A DNA stretch of 64,000 nucleotides from Rosa chinensis (taxonomy: Eukaryota; Streptophyta; Magnoliopsida; Rosales; Rosaceae). The DNA lies in contig NC_037094.1 in the NCBI RefSeq assembly GCF_002994745.2, positions 63,334,639 to 63,398,638 on the forward strand, given 5' to 3'. The notes below the pieces were generated by a model, which was given only the letters and a program-made list of their open reading frames with translations, was not told the origin of the DNA and searched no databases. Position numbers and translations under genes: made by a program. Below, piece after piece: positions 1-12,118 of the stretch (its first letter is position 1; each line of letters starts with the position of its first letter).

Positions 1-605
1 TTAAGCTAATGAAAAAGATATAGGCACTTGGACAAGGTTAATTCCTGTGTAAATGTTGGGACGAATACTGGAATGAAATGGTTTTTGGAATCAAGGATAT
101 GTTGTTCAATTGTGTATATCTTCTTTTCTATCTCAGACAATTCAATACCAATCGCAAACCATTGTCTAACAAACGAACTTAAAGAAAAAAGAAAGAAAAA
201 ACTGTTGTCTGAAGCAATAACATACAATAGCTTTAATAGTTTTCTTGTTGTCTTGTTCAAAGTCAGACAATAGTATTCAATTACATTGCTGATCTACAAG
301 CTTCATTCAGACAACAGTTTTTGTACAAATCAATGTTCTCTAAATATTCATTACACGTCAACATTCTTCCAGGGTCTGCCAACTGAAATTACTTTGCACA
401 AGAGTTCTGGTACAAATTGCTGTTGTTCTTTGTGGTGTTCAGACAACAGACTGGGTAGTAGCTGCTGTTGTACTAAATTTTATCAGACGACAGTTTTCTG
501 GTATTGTCTGATTCATGTATCAGACGGCATTGAGATAGACAACAGCAAACCTTATACTCAGACGACAGTGAAAAACTGTCGTCTGATTGAAAAATTGGTG
601 TAGTG
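1..605. mobile_element. Right-terminal part of a CACTA (En/Spm-like) transposon
   Basis: The segment ends in TGTAGTG, the inverse of the CACTACA terminus of CACTA elements. It is packed with short subterminal repeats of the type CAGACAACAG or CAGACGACAG in both orientations (for example near 310, 438, 482 and 559), which is the known layout of transposase-binding subterminal repeats in this superfamily. The left end lies outside the window, so the target duplication cannot be checked. No transposase coding is visible; the short frames here are repeat-driven. Confidence 0.6.
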
Positions 606-1127
606 GGACTTTTAACAAGGAAACCATTGTTTTGTCACCGTTGAATTTGGCGGGTCTTATACAATTTTCCACCAAACTAATAATGAGAAAAGTGTTATTT
701 CCTCGCTAATTACTTCTTTTAACGAGGAAATGGTTCCTCGTAGAACACAGACTTTTAGCGAGGAAACCATAGTTTTGTCGCCATTGAATTTGGCGGGTCT
801 TACACAATTTTCCGCCAAAAAAATAACGATGAAAACTTTAATTCCTCGCTAAATATCGTTTTAGCCACGAAAAAATTCGTCACCCAAGTCTCATATTTCC
901 TCACTAATAACATGACGCTTTTGGAGACCAACTTATGATCACCTTTAGTGATGAACTGAAATATTCGTCGTAGAAAGTGATATACAATGAGGAAAATATA
1001 TTTCTCGTTGAAAACCTAGTAGTATTTAGTGAGGAACCCAAATATTCCTCGTAAAAAGTAACATACACTGAGGAAAATAAATTCCTTGCAAAAAACTTGG
1101 TCGCTAAAAAGACTTTCTGTTGTAGTG
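606..1127. mobile_element. Right end of a second, older CACTA element
   Basis: This stretch also ends in TGTAGTG (1121-1127), after a different set of subterminal repeats related to CCTCGCTAAAAA and GAGGAAA spaced every few tens of bases. The first CACTA end at 605 lies directly inside it, so the element ending at 605 most likely jumped into this one. No coding sequence is visible. Confidence 0.5.
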
Positions 1128-1132
1128 ACCTT

Positions 1133-1612
1133 TGTTAACGCTGGTCCGACGGGCAGACCTCTACCTATGATATTCTCAGAGTTTCCGCTACCTGTCAAGT
1201 GAAATATAGAGGGCATCAGAGGGAGACCGCGCTGGGCGGTCTTCTCTTCTCCTATGTCTAAGTTAGTCAATGTATTTATGTTGACAAGGTAACAGTAGGT
1301 AAGTATTAAATGCGTAATCAATGAGGAGAGAAGAGAGAACCTTTTATAGGTGAAGAAGGAGCTTATCTTCTTTATGTTTTCAATGTGGGACTGACATGCT
1401 TCAGTCCCCAGCTTCTGGAGCTTCTGCTGTTGTCTTGGCGCGGCGCGTGGCGGCGCGTCAGCGGTGATCTGGGGGCAAGCCGGGGCTCAGGCGATGGCCT
1501 GCTTGGTTGTGTTCTTGTAGGTCACTCCTTTGGCGGGAGTTGGTACAGCTAGCGGTAGCATGAGCGTGGCTCATTATAGCTAATTATGCTTGCAAATGCC
1601 TATGTAAGTACA
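1133..1612. repeat. LTR-like repeat, copy 1
   Basis: It starts TGTTAACG and ends GTAAGTACA, giving TG...CA limits. The stretches around 1256-1290 and 1575-1612 are closely matched at about 48108-48130 and 48415-48452, so this is a dispersed family with at least two copies here. No matching 5-bp flanks were found, so boundaries are approximate. It contains no gene. Confidence 0.45.
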
Positions 1613-3466
1613 TAAAGTGTATATGCAAAATTGTAGTTGGCAACAAATGACATATTTGATTGTATGCCTCTAGTGTGGATTTGAAAGTGATAGTGAAATG
1701 TCAAAGAAGCATTGTACTAGACTGACTAGATTGGGTATGGACCAAAGTTCATGCTATTTTGAAATGTCAGAGTGCCATTCTAGTGGGATGTAGAGCCATA
1801 TATGCAAGATTGAGGTGATCTAAGCATAGTGCACATATGTGGGCTTTAGGATAAAGTTTGCAATTTAATTAAACGTGGATATGCTCTACATGCACATTAG
1901 TTTGAAATTTGGACCCAGCCACGTATGCTTGGTTGACTTCCCCAGCTAGTTCGTTTGTGGGCATGCTCTGTTTAATCAAGTTGGAACACAACTATATATA
2001 TATGCATAATTCATGCGCTTCTGCCACATGCATAATTTGGTCAAGAAGTTCCGACATATGTTTATTCATTTTGATAATTAGCTCAACAGTAAAGGTGTAT
2101 GTGTCCATAGTTGATGGAAACGGCACATGCGGCCAATAATACAAACATATATATATATATATATATAAAGTGTACATGTGGATAGGTGTCCCATGCGGCA
2201 AGTGTATGTGCGCATAACTTATGACAGAAAGCAGAAGCACGTGGTGGTTGAACAGTAAGGAGAAGATTATATATGGAGGAAAACTTAGCTTGCCGTAGAG
2301 AGCGAATCCCTATATGGCTGGGTACAGTAAGGATAGCCCAGATAGCTCTGGCCTCTTGGCTGAATGCTCGGCGGTTGTGGATCGAGCGGTGGGGGTTTGA
2401 TTGATGTTGGTGGTGGCTGGTGTTGATGAAGAAGATGCTCGCTGGTTGATCATGGGTGGCCAGATCAATTGCAAGTTTGCTATCTTCTAGCCAACAGTGT
2501 ACTGGTTTGACCGCTGAGGTTTGAACTTCAAGTTTGAAAACTTCCGATGCTTGTACAATGAAGTAACATAACTTGCGGTGTACCGGAATGGGGATACTTG
2601 GCAAGTGATGTTTGAAGCTTGCGGTGCTTTGGCCGGCGGTAGGGGTTAGCGGAGGCTTTGGCTAGCAGTGGTGTTTGGCCAGCGGAGCTCTTAGTCAGTG
2701 GTAGTTTGAGTCAGCGGTGGTTGGGTCAGCGGTGCCTGGGTCAGCGCAGCCTTGGGAAATAAACGGAGCTTTGACATCAGCGAACACCGTGATGCTCTGT
2801 CAAGGCTTCGCAGCGGTGCATCAAAGTTGTGCTTTGCTTGGCGGATCACATTTGCTGCAGTGGTTTGTCTGGGTGTCTAGAGTAATTTTGCAGAAGACTT
2901 GGCGACGTGTTCCCGTTGATCCTCTTGGTGGCGTGTTCTCATCTAAGAGGATTAACGGGGTGGGAACTCACCGGTCTTGATGGAGTGGAAGGAAGCGAAC
3001 CGTGCAGGCGGTTCGTCAAGATTGTTGGAGCTAGTGATGCCCGTTGGCGGAGCCTTTTCTTAGCGAAGGTTGTCAGCGGAGGTGCTAGGGAGGTTGCTGC
3101 CGGTTGGTGGAGTGGAGCAGAGGTTGGATAGCGGAGGTGTGCCACTGACGCTGATGATGCTGGCACTGATGATGATTGAAGAATGGTCATGGGTGCCCAG
3201 AGAAGTTTTCTGGGTATCCAGAGTGAATCAACACTTTTTGGTAGTGCCGCGTTGACTTTGCTTACCAGGGTTGACCAACACTCATCAGCGTTGACTAGCT
3301 TTGTTCGGCGTTGACCGCTCATGATCAGCGTTGACCAAACCTAACCGGCCCTAATGGGCGTTGACTAACCCTAATCTGATGTTGACCGAGCGTTGACTCG
3401 ACTCTTAAGGGTCAAAGTTCATGGTACGTGACGAAGCCTTTGTGTTGGCTTCCCACAGACGGTGCC
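1613..3466 (-). mobile_element. Internal remnant of an older non-autonomous LTR element (minus strand)
   Basis: Read on the minus strand from 3466 leftward, this matches the internal start of the plus-strand element (from 5423 rightward): the GTCTGTGGGAAGCCAAC stretch, then the AAGGCTTC block, then a run of GGTCAACGCC-type repeats. Its 5' LTR lies beyond the inserted younger element, at 8993-9498. The leftmost part (about 1613-2700) is AT-rich filler without recognisable coding. No 3' LTR of this element is visible, so it is truncated. Confidence 0.6.
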
Positions 3467-3937
3467 TGTAGACACCTCTCACTATGCATGGATAGTTTGC
3501 TACCTCACCAAGCATAAACAACACCCTCATGGGATCCAACCGCTACTTGCATCTTGTAGCCCTATGTTCAAGCTACGCCACGGTATCTGGAAGTGGCAAA
3601 TACGTCGCCAAGAAGCCACCTTCCCGGCCTTGCCAAGTTGCCCTCACAACATAGCTTTTCTATACTAGAATAGTGATATTTGAGTCCCACATCGGAAACC
3701 ATGTAAAAGAGATGGCTTCCTTCACCTATAAAAGGAATGCCTCCTCCCACAACTCAATCCATCCCATTACACACTTTGTAATCCCCTTTGGGCCGCAAGG
3801 CCCAAACACACATAGTACAATATTCAAGTGCACGTAGTCTCCCGCTAAGGAGGAGACGAACCACTATACTTCTCGTCTGTGTCTCTCTCTATCTCTATTT
3901 ATAGTTAATTAGATCCCCACAGATCCAAACATTAACA
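3467..3937 (+). repeat. 5' LTR of the LARD-like element
   Basis: A 471-bp direct repeat with TG...CA ends. It holds a TATAAAAG at about 3726-3733 and a T-rich end, as expected of an LTR promoter. It has the same length as the LTR at 8515-8985. Confidence 0.82.
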
Positions 3938-3945
3938 TTGGCGCC

Positions 3946-5422
3946 TGATGTGCTCATATTTTCCTATATTTCTATGCCTCTTAATCTTGATATTTTTGTT
4001 TAGTTCTCCTTATTTATGATTCATTTACATGTTTTAGTGTTTTTGTAGGTTTGTTTCATAGAGAGAAGAAAAGAAGCCAAAATGAGCTAACTAGGATTGA
4101 AAGACGCCCAGGTCCCAGAATCTGTCTGTGCAGAATACCCAACTTCCCCGAATTACTGGGTATTACTCAGATCGAATCAGATAATGAGCCTTATATCATT
4201 GGAAAGTTACGGATGTCTACTTTCTGTAGAATTTTACGGATCTCAATTTCGATACTTCTGGAGAAAGTTATAATTATTTGAGTGAAGATAGGTCAGACAG
4301 GAAATCTGCTCGGAAATTTACAACCATTCGTGGAGAACTCAAGTTCTGTGGCACAAGTTCGTCAATCTTAATGTTTCAAGGAAGTTAATTCAGATGAAGA
4401 TTCAATAATGAACTTATTCCTACTTCTATAAGAGATATTTAAAGGTTTTCCCATTCCAAATGAAGAAAGGAATCTAAACCCAAGTTTTACAAGGAAACAT
4501 GAAGCCAAAGATGAGCAGAAATCTTCCATATATAAGGGAGCACGAATTTACATGAGAAGAGAGAGTCTCGGGAGCACAATGTAGACTCCTAAGGAGCGGA
4601 GACGACTCATCCATCTTCCCTTCTTTTCCCTTTCCATTTTTTTTATGTTTTTCCTCTGTTTTATCTAGTTATATTTTGCTAAACCTTTTTCTAGGGTTAA
4701 GATGATGCCCTATCATAATTGTTTATGTACTTTGATGATTTATTGATGGATTTGTAGTTTCTTTATGATAAATTCTTATTCACTATTTGAATTGATGCTT
4801 TATGTTTAAGTTCTTTGATTGATCACCTTAGGGCTTTGCATCTAGTAATTAGAAGATGAATTTGAGGCATACCTGCAATATAATTCAAATTAGCTTCTTG
4901 TGATTAAGAGTTGTGAATTACATTATTGTCGTACCTGAAGTAATGATTTGCATGATTCTCTTGTTTTATATAACGTAATGAGTCCTATGTGTTAAATTTA
5001 TGTCGTACCTGGATAAACTGCATGTTAGGATATACGACCTCTGCCGTACCCGGAGTGAATCATACACTTAAGGAAAACTATGGTATAAGTGTCGTACCTG
5101 GACTTAGAAACGGGAATTGTCATCAAAAGAAATAAAAGAATTTGTTAATTGCATCGAAACATAAATAGGATTGTTAGTGGTTGATTTTGAAACCCTAGGT
5201 TTTATCATTATTTGTTTGTTTCTTTAATTCTCAAATTATTTGTTTATTGGAAAATCCAAAAATCAATATCTTCCTTTGCTTGATTGTTTGTGATTTTGTG
5301 TTTGGATTAATTAGGTTAGGATTTAAATTGATTATCAATCCTCAGTTGGAATGACCTCGTACTTGCACATTATACTAACGACGATTCATGCGCTTGCGAG
5401 TTTTAATTAAAATTTCACAACA
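3946..5422. mobile_element. Solo LTR inserted in the primer-binding site of the LARD-like element
   Basis: The insert starts TGATGTGCTC and ends TTTCACAACA. It is flanked on both sides by GCGCC (3941-3945 and 5423-5427), a perfect 5-bp target duplication, and removing it restores the TTGGCGCCGTCTGTGGG order seen in the older relative. It contains no internal domain, so it is a solo LTR of about 1.48 kb from an unrelated family. The repeated GTCGTACCTGG phrases at 4930-5110 are part of this LTR. Confidence 0.78.
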
Positions 5423-8400
5423 GCGCCGTCTGTGGGAAGCCAACAAAAGGCTTCATCACCTACCACGAACTTTCACCCGAAAGTGTCAAGTCAACGCTCG
5501 TTCAACATCAAATTAGGGCTGGTCAACGCCCATCGGGGCCGGTCAACACCCATCATGGCTGGTTAACGCCCATTGAGGCCGGTCAACAAAATTTTGAGCT
5601 GGTCAACGCCAACTCAAGAAAAGTCAATGCTTACCTACACCCAAAAAAAAAAATTAAAAAAAAATAATAAAAAATTGGCGCTAACTTATTCTGGGCACCC
5701 AAGCCCAAGCTTCAATCATCAGCGCCTCCGCTGAGCTCCAAGCTCCAAGCTCCACTCTGCCGAGAACCACAGCTAGCGAAAACTCCGCTCCACCGAGCTT
5801 CTTCTGCTGGTCAAGCCCCGCCAGCCACAACTTCTGCCAACCAAGGCTGCCTGCTCTGGCCATTACCGCGGGACAAAGCACTCCGCCGGCAAGCCTCCAC
5901 CGGCAACGCTCCGGCAACCGCTGAACAAGGCTCCGTCCTCTCACTTGACTCACAAGGCCACAAGCTCCGCTAGCATTCTCCGCTAGTTGTCGATACAAAC
6001 AAAAACCACCACAGCTGGCCAGCGCGCCGCTGATCATGCTCTGCCGACCAAGCTCCTCTAAACCAAGCCTCCGCTCGGCATCTCCGCCGGGTAAGCACCG
6101 CTGGCCATGCTCCACTAAGCTTCATCGCTATCGAGATTCACCGCTAAATTTCACCACTGGACAAGGGCGCCGCCAGCCAAAAGCTCCGCCATCTATGATC
6201 CGCTGATGCCTCCAAGCTGCCTCGGTTGGAAGGGCCCCACTGAGCAACGCCTCCGCTGAGCACCACCTCCACTGATCAACAGATCCACTGAACTGCTGGC
6301 CACAGCTCTACTGACCCTCTAGCCAAGCTTCCGCCAAGCAGCTACAGAGCTTGCTCGTCTTCCTTGCTTCTCCGCCCGAGATTCAACTGGGCTATTCTCA
6401 TACTCTTCTCCAAATATGCATGAGTTTCCAACTCTTTTGATGCAGCTGCACGTCTAAGCTTTTGGCCAAAAGAACGAGAATTAAGCATCAGCGACAAAGC
6501 GCCACCGCCAATGACGAAGTCCGTTGACGGACACTCCAAATCTGATTTGGACACCCATGATCAACTTATGCATCACTCAGATCCAACCATCTCGGATGTT
6601 CTAGATGTTGAGAAGTCGATCCAAATCGAACCACCAGGCTGCCTCTGTCAAAACACCGAAATGCAGATCATTCTCGCACCGCTCTTCAACCATGGCTTCG
6701 AGCTCCAGCGGTCAAACATGCTAGATCACGAGCTAAGTCACTTCTTCTTATTTAATCCAAGTATCACGTGGCCATGGTTTGCACCATATAGCAAGTTTAT
6801 CAAACCAAAGCATGACTAAATTATGAGGCCCACTTGTGTATAAAGTAGAGATGCAGCACAGGCTATCTACTGACCATCTGAGACTCTAGGCACATGCAAC
6901 CATGTTTTAATTAAGTGTTGAAATTGCTAGGTGTAATCATCTGACCATAACACGTGCTGTGTCTTAATTAAGTGTTGGAATTGCTACATTCATATGCAAA
7001 CACACACATAAACATATATGTATCGCATGCTTTCATTGGATGCATGTCCATCTGTTTGGGAATGGGGCAAGGGCTTATCACTTATTAATAGCATAATACA
7101 CCTTAACGGCTTGATGCTTGGTCCATCTATGCAAGGGCCACATATATCCATGCATTATTCATGTCCGCCATGCATAATTTGCTAGCTGTACCCATAACTT
7201 GTCCCATATACTACTACAAGCCATAATTGGCTGCATGCCATGCAAATAAACAATTATACATACAACCTTTTTCATTTTGTCATGCATGACACATTAATGC
7301 TTAAATGGGATATGTTCGTCATCGTCAGCAAGCATGTCTATTGCTTATATATGCCCTTAGTTGGCACATGACTATCCTGCCACGGGCATGTACGTTTGTT
7401 AAACATAGCCACTATATCATGCATACAGATTGTGCTACGCACACAACCACTATATCAGCTACAACATCAGTACATTGGTTATACACTTCGCTTACTTGGT
7501 ACATATATTTGTCTATATATCTTATCATAGTATATATGCAAGATGCTAGTGTTGATTATACATACTCATGTACTAATCACATATTTTGTTTCAAGGAGAC
7601 ATAATCACCGATCACCTCTCCAATTAGTAAAATCATCATCTTTCTACAAAGGAATTTCGCCGGAGTAATGGAGCGTCATGCTTGGACAACTCCAACATGA
7701 TTTGGGTATTTACAATGATTCCAATTCCACCTCGCTCCAAATGGGCATAAGATAAGTAACTATATCTTATCTGTTACGCTCTTACAATTCGAGCTATTGC
7801 CATGTCTTTACATGTCTCCATAACCCTTACACATGCCTACAAAATGTTATTAGCAACTTTACTACAAGTACATGCTACACACATACATGCTTAAATTCAC
7901 TTTCATGTGACATGCATCTAGAAGCTTGTGACACTTACGACTTAATTAAACATGCTCGGATTACAACTCGCTTGGGTATCGAGTATGGCCACGACTTGCA
8001 CTTGGGCCACACCCCGCATGCTCGCATAGCGCCTACACACTCAACTACACCCAACTTGCTCGATCATGTCCAACATGCTTTACTTAAGCCCCAAGTTCAC
8101 AAACGCTTCATACTATGTCACCGGGACTACTCCCACAATTTTCTTTGGACACCCATTACACTTGTCACTATCTATTATGTATGTTATATGGCCATAAGAT
8201 CCACATATACAAATACCAATATTTTACATGTTCATACACATTAATGGAATATTGAATTCTTCTACCATTTGTCGCTTGCAACAAATCGAATTCTTTTCAC
8301 GTTCCATTAATACGAGCGGTAACCAATACAACACAGCATTCTACATATGCGCGTTTTTCGTCTCATTGTGCAGGTTAGACGAGTCCCTTCTTGCTTAAAG

Positions 8401-8514
8401 GAGTTTGGGGACTTGTAGGGGCTAGGCGCCTCTCGGACATTGTTTATGCTTGATGACTTCATGATTATAACTCCCCAACCAAGAAGCTCCTCTTACTCAG
8501 GGACTTCGGGGACT

Positions 8515-8985
8515 TGTAGACACCTCTCACTATGCATGGATAGTTTGCTACCTCACCAAGCATAAACAACACCCTCATGGGATCCAACCGCTACTTGCAT
8601 CTTGTAGCCCTATGTTCAAGCTACTCCACAGTATTCGAAAGTGGCAAATACGTCGCCGGGAAGTCACCTTCCCGACCTTGCCAAGTTGCCCTCACTACAT
8701 AGCTTTTCTATACTAGAATAGTGGTATTTGAGTCCCACATCGGAAACCATGTAAAAGAGATAGCTTCCTTCACCTACAAAATGAATGCCTCCTCCCACAA
8801 CTCAATCCATCCCATTACACACTTTGTAATCCCCTTTGGGCCACAAGGCCCAAACACACATCGTACAATATTCAAGTGGACGTAGTATCCCGCTAAGGCG
8901 GAGACGAACCACTATACTTCTCGTGTGTGTGTGTCTCTCTCTCTATTTATCGTTAATTAGATCCCCACAGATCCAAACATTAACA
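8515..8985 (+). repeat. 3' LTR of the LARD-like element
   Basis: A 471-bp direct copy of 3467-3937 with the same TG...CA ends. It is followed by the GCGCC half of the target duplication. Confidence 0.82.
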
Positions 8986-9028
8986 GCGCCAATGTTAATG
9001 TTAGTGACTGAGGGGCCTAATTAACGTT

Positions 9029-9061
<33 letters not shown>

Positions 9062-9498
9062 AATGAGACACAAGAAGTATAATGGTTTGTCTCCCGCCTT
9101 AGCTGGAGACTACGTCCACTTAAAATGTTTAACTATATGGGTTTGGGCCTTGCGGCCCAAAGGGATTATAAAGTGTGTAATGGGATGGATTGAGTTGTGG
9201 GAGGAGGCATTCCTTTTATAGGTGAAGGAAGCTATCTCCTTTACATATTCTTCAACGTGGGATCTAAAAACCACTATTCTAGTCTAGAAAGCCATATTGT
9301 GAAGACAACTTGACAAGGCAGGGAAGGTGGCTTCCCGGCGAGGTATTGGCCGCTTCCGACTACCGTGGCGTAGCTTGGACATCGGGCTATGGGATGCATG
9401 TCGCGGTTGGGTCCCACCATGGCTTGTGGGCCCACAAAGAGGGTGTTACTTATGCTTGGTGATGTGGTAAATCCTCCATATTATTGGAGGTATGTACA
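8986..9498 (-). repeat. 5' LTR of the older inverted relative, with primer-binding site stub
   Basis: 8993-9498 is an inverted, more diverged version of the LTRs at 3467 and 8515; the TTTGGGCCGCAAGGCCC block and the ATCCATCCCATTACACAC block are both recognisable in reverse. 8986-8992 is the inverse of TTGGCGC, the start of its primer-binding site. A (GA)n run sits at 9030-9058. The younger element inserted exactly at this site. Confidence 0.7.
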
Positions 9499-10290
9499 TG
9501 GGGCAACTGCATCAATACATATGAAATGGAAAAACCAACCGTTGGATTAAAGTACTAGAATATTTTATGCATGTTGTCCAAAATTTAGCCAATTTCATCA
9601 TAGTTTCAATTTTGATCCACTTAGTCAACCGAACTGACATATATAATCTCTATGTTGACTGATGACATAATGACCACGAACAGTGCCAATTTTTTCACAA
9701 GACATATATAACTAGGATTGTTGAGATCTGGTATAATATGTGGTATTGTTGATTGAATTCTTCATCTTCTCAAATTAGATTACCAACACAACAGCTCTCT
9801 TCCTTCCTCCTTCGCTTTCCACACTCCCAACACTCCGCCGCCATGTCATCATTCTCCGATCATCGCATCTCTTCTGCCGTGTCTCGGTCCTCCACCGCCA
9901 CAAACTCGTTTTTCGAGATCCAATTCAAATACTGGAATCAAAAGCCAAAGAACAATAATCCAATTTGAATATCTGAATCACGATCACAATTCTAGCATCA
10001 CTTTTTTTTATAATCAATGTTCAATAGATCGATCATCTTCTGCATTCTTTAGCATTTATGGAGTTTAGGCTTGAGGAACAGAAGAGGACTGGTAGTTGGG
10101 TACCTATTTAGCGGCGGTGGGTATGGATATATGGGTATTAACCATTTTCGTTGCTGGGTGGGTATGGGTAATGCAGGTAATGCCAACCCCAATGAAGATC
10201 TGGGATCTTCTTAAAAATATTTATATAATAATAATAATAAAAAAAAAAAAATAATAATAATAATAATAATAATAATGATGATGATGATGA
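9499..10290. other. Intergenic stretch without a recognisable gene
   Basis: A short serine-rich frame at 9753-9968 has no family features I recognise. Trinucleotide runs (TAA then GAT) occupy about 10227-10290, next to a TIR element. Confidence 0.6.
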
Positions 10291-11999
10291 TGGAAAAAAA
10301 TGCAAACAGTACCTGACTTTTAGCCCATTAGTAACTTTCATACCTCAACTTAAAAAAAATATCACTTTAGTATCTGAAGTTCGGACCCCGACCCAACATT
10401 AGTACCTAAAACACTGTTAAACACTGTTGGCCGTTAAGGCGTCAAATTTGTGACATATATTCAAGGGCAATTTTGTCATTTCATGTTTTCTTTTGCATTT
10501 TTTTCTCTCTCTATTATTGGACTCTTCTTTTTCCATTGGGTCTCTCATTTTCTTCTTCTGATCTGTTCTTGGGCCCCGACCTTCTTCACACTGATTTACA
10601 AATTGTCTCACTCTGTAATCGTATAATTACATGATCTGATTCTGCTGATGAAGCTAGCAAACAAGTAGAGGGAATTCACAATTTAACAACTAGCAATTGT
10701 AGCTTTTAAGTTCTTAACTAAGCCTGAGAAATTAATGCCTATTGGAGATAACTGTGATAGCTTCTATGTACTTCTGTGATGGCTTCTTCACATCCTCGCT
10801 CTGGTTTACTCTGTTTATCTTATTGAGTGGGATCACAACCTTGTAGTGGACTCTGATGAGTTGTCCATTTGGATTTGGCGATGATGACAATTTGATTGGC
10901 TTATCACTGCATAAGGCAATCTTATGTGTGGAGATGAAGAGGAGGCCTGCAATAAGACCTGTTGTGGTTGATAGATAATAGTGAGAAGTCTTCAAAAGCT
11001 TCTCTCTTGCTGCTTTATCATTATTACTAAAAAAATGCCTGAACACCTTCTTCGATGTTTCATAGTGAATAGATCATCAAGAGCTCTTGGATTCGACATT
11101 TAATTCCATAATTGAACATCCCAAAATGCTATTACAACTTAAATCGCAAACTATCATGATTTCATATTCAAATTTGAAGACAAATTGGGACTACCTCGAA
11201 AGCTATAGCAATTTGCTCTCCATTGGCAGTAACATGGTTTGATAAATCTGGCCTTGTGGCAACGAAGCCAAACCGCGCCGGCAATACACGCCGCCCTTGC
11301 GCCGCGTGTCCCTTATGCTTCTTCATGTGCTGCGGCGAGTAGGCGCCAACGCCGCCATCGGAGTTCTCCTCCCTCTCCATCGTCTTCGCAAACTCCAACA
11401 GCGTACCGCGTACCACTCCATGCCCTCGTCGCCACGTCAATCTCCGGCAATCTAAATGAAATTATCTGATGCCTCATCTTCACCGAAAACAGGGCTCTTC
11501 ATCATCTCCCCTACTGACATACTCTCTGCTTCTTCAAATATGGTGGTACTTGTTACATCTATGACAGAGCTATTAGCATGATCCATCTCAGTCTCGAAAA
11601 CATCCTTCACCTGAGCAGACGTGTATTTTCTAGAGAAGGCGCCTCTATGATCCCTGGCAAGCATCAGAACTTTTTTTCAGCATCCCAACTTATCCAGATT
11701 ATCTACAGAATCACTAAAATACATTAGGTATTCGAAATCAACGAGAAACAGGGAGAATTGGGAGGAAGAAGAAGACGAAGAAAGTGTGAGGAAAATGAAG
11801 AATAAGAAGAGATATAGTGGAGGGTCGAGTATACCCCTCAAAGTTTGCCACCTGGCAAACACCGTAACGACCAATAGTGTTTTAGGTACTAATGTTAGGT
11901 CAAGGTCCGAACTTCAGGTACCAAAGTGATATTTTTTGAAGTTGAGGTATGAAAGTTACTAATGAGCCAAAGGTCAGATACTGTTTGCAGTTTTTTCCC
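10291..11999. mobile_element. Pack-MULE-like TIR element A (carries a GRAM-domain fragment)
   Basis: The first and last roughly 150 bp are inverted copies of each other, with outer ends G-rich then A-rich followed by TGCAAACAGTACCTGAC. The shared blocks include CATTAGTAACTTTCATACCTC and the GAAGTTCGGACC stretch. Both flanks are trinucleotide repeats (GAT on the left, TAA on the right), so a 9-bp duplication cannot be confirmed. The interior has gene-like GC-richer segments on the minus strand. Confidence 0.75.
10732..11046 (-). pseudogene. GEM-like GRAM-domain gene fragment captured in element A
   Basis: The 104-residue frame contains YYLSTTTGLIAGLLFIS, then IALCSDKPIKL, then VHYKVVIPLNKINRVNQSE and KKPSQKYIEAIT. 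This is the order of the GRAM domain of plant GEM-like/ABA-responsive proteins, which bind lipids. It lacks the proline-rich N-terminus and the FWFMGF-type end of the family, and stops after the repeat of KYIE. It lies wholly inside the TIR element, so it is a captured exon piece rather than a working gene. Frames on the same strand at 11168-11440 and 11452-11664 may be other captured pieces; I do not recognise them. Confidence 0.7.
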
Positions 12000-12118
12000 T
12001 AATAATAATGAAGATCTGGGATTGATACCCAGAAGATGAAGATGAAGCTATGCGTCAAATTTTTTTTTTCTTTTTAATTTTCTTTTTTTAATCATAAATT
12101 TAATTCTTTCTTTTTTTT

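Larger units (their letters stand above)
3467..8985 (+). mobile_element. Non-autonomous LTR retrotransposon (LARD-like)
   Basis: Two directly repeated 471-bp LTRs (3467-3937 and 8515-8985) start TGTAGACACC and end CATTAACA, and differ by only a few percent. Directly after the left LTR comes the primer-binding-type TTGGCGCC, which continues after a solo-LTR insertion as GTCTGTGGGAAGCC at 5428. Flanks are GTGCC on the left and GCGCC on the right, a 5-bp target duplication with one change. The internal 3.1 kb has no gag, protease, reverse transcriptase or integrase frame; the longest frame is 144 codons and low-complexity. A G-rich tract before 8515 is the probable polypurine tract. Confidence 0.82.

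Noticed and set aside
2083..3322. Several 100-170-codon minus frames between 2083 and 3322
   Set aside because: They lie in the internal part of an LTR element without coding capacity; composition is repeat-driven and no domain is visible.
5681..6115. 144-codon minus frame inside the LARD-like element
   Set aside because: Its codons come from CCGCTG-type repeats; no gag or other family features.
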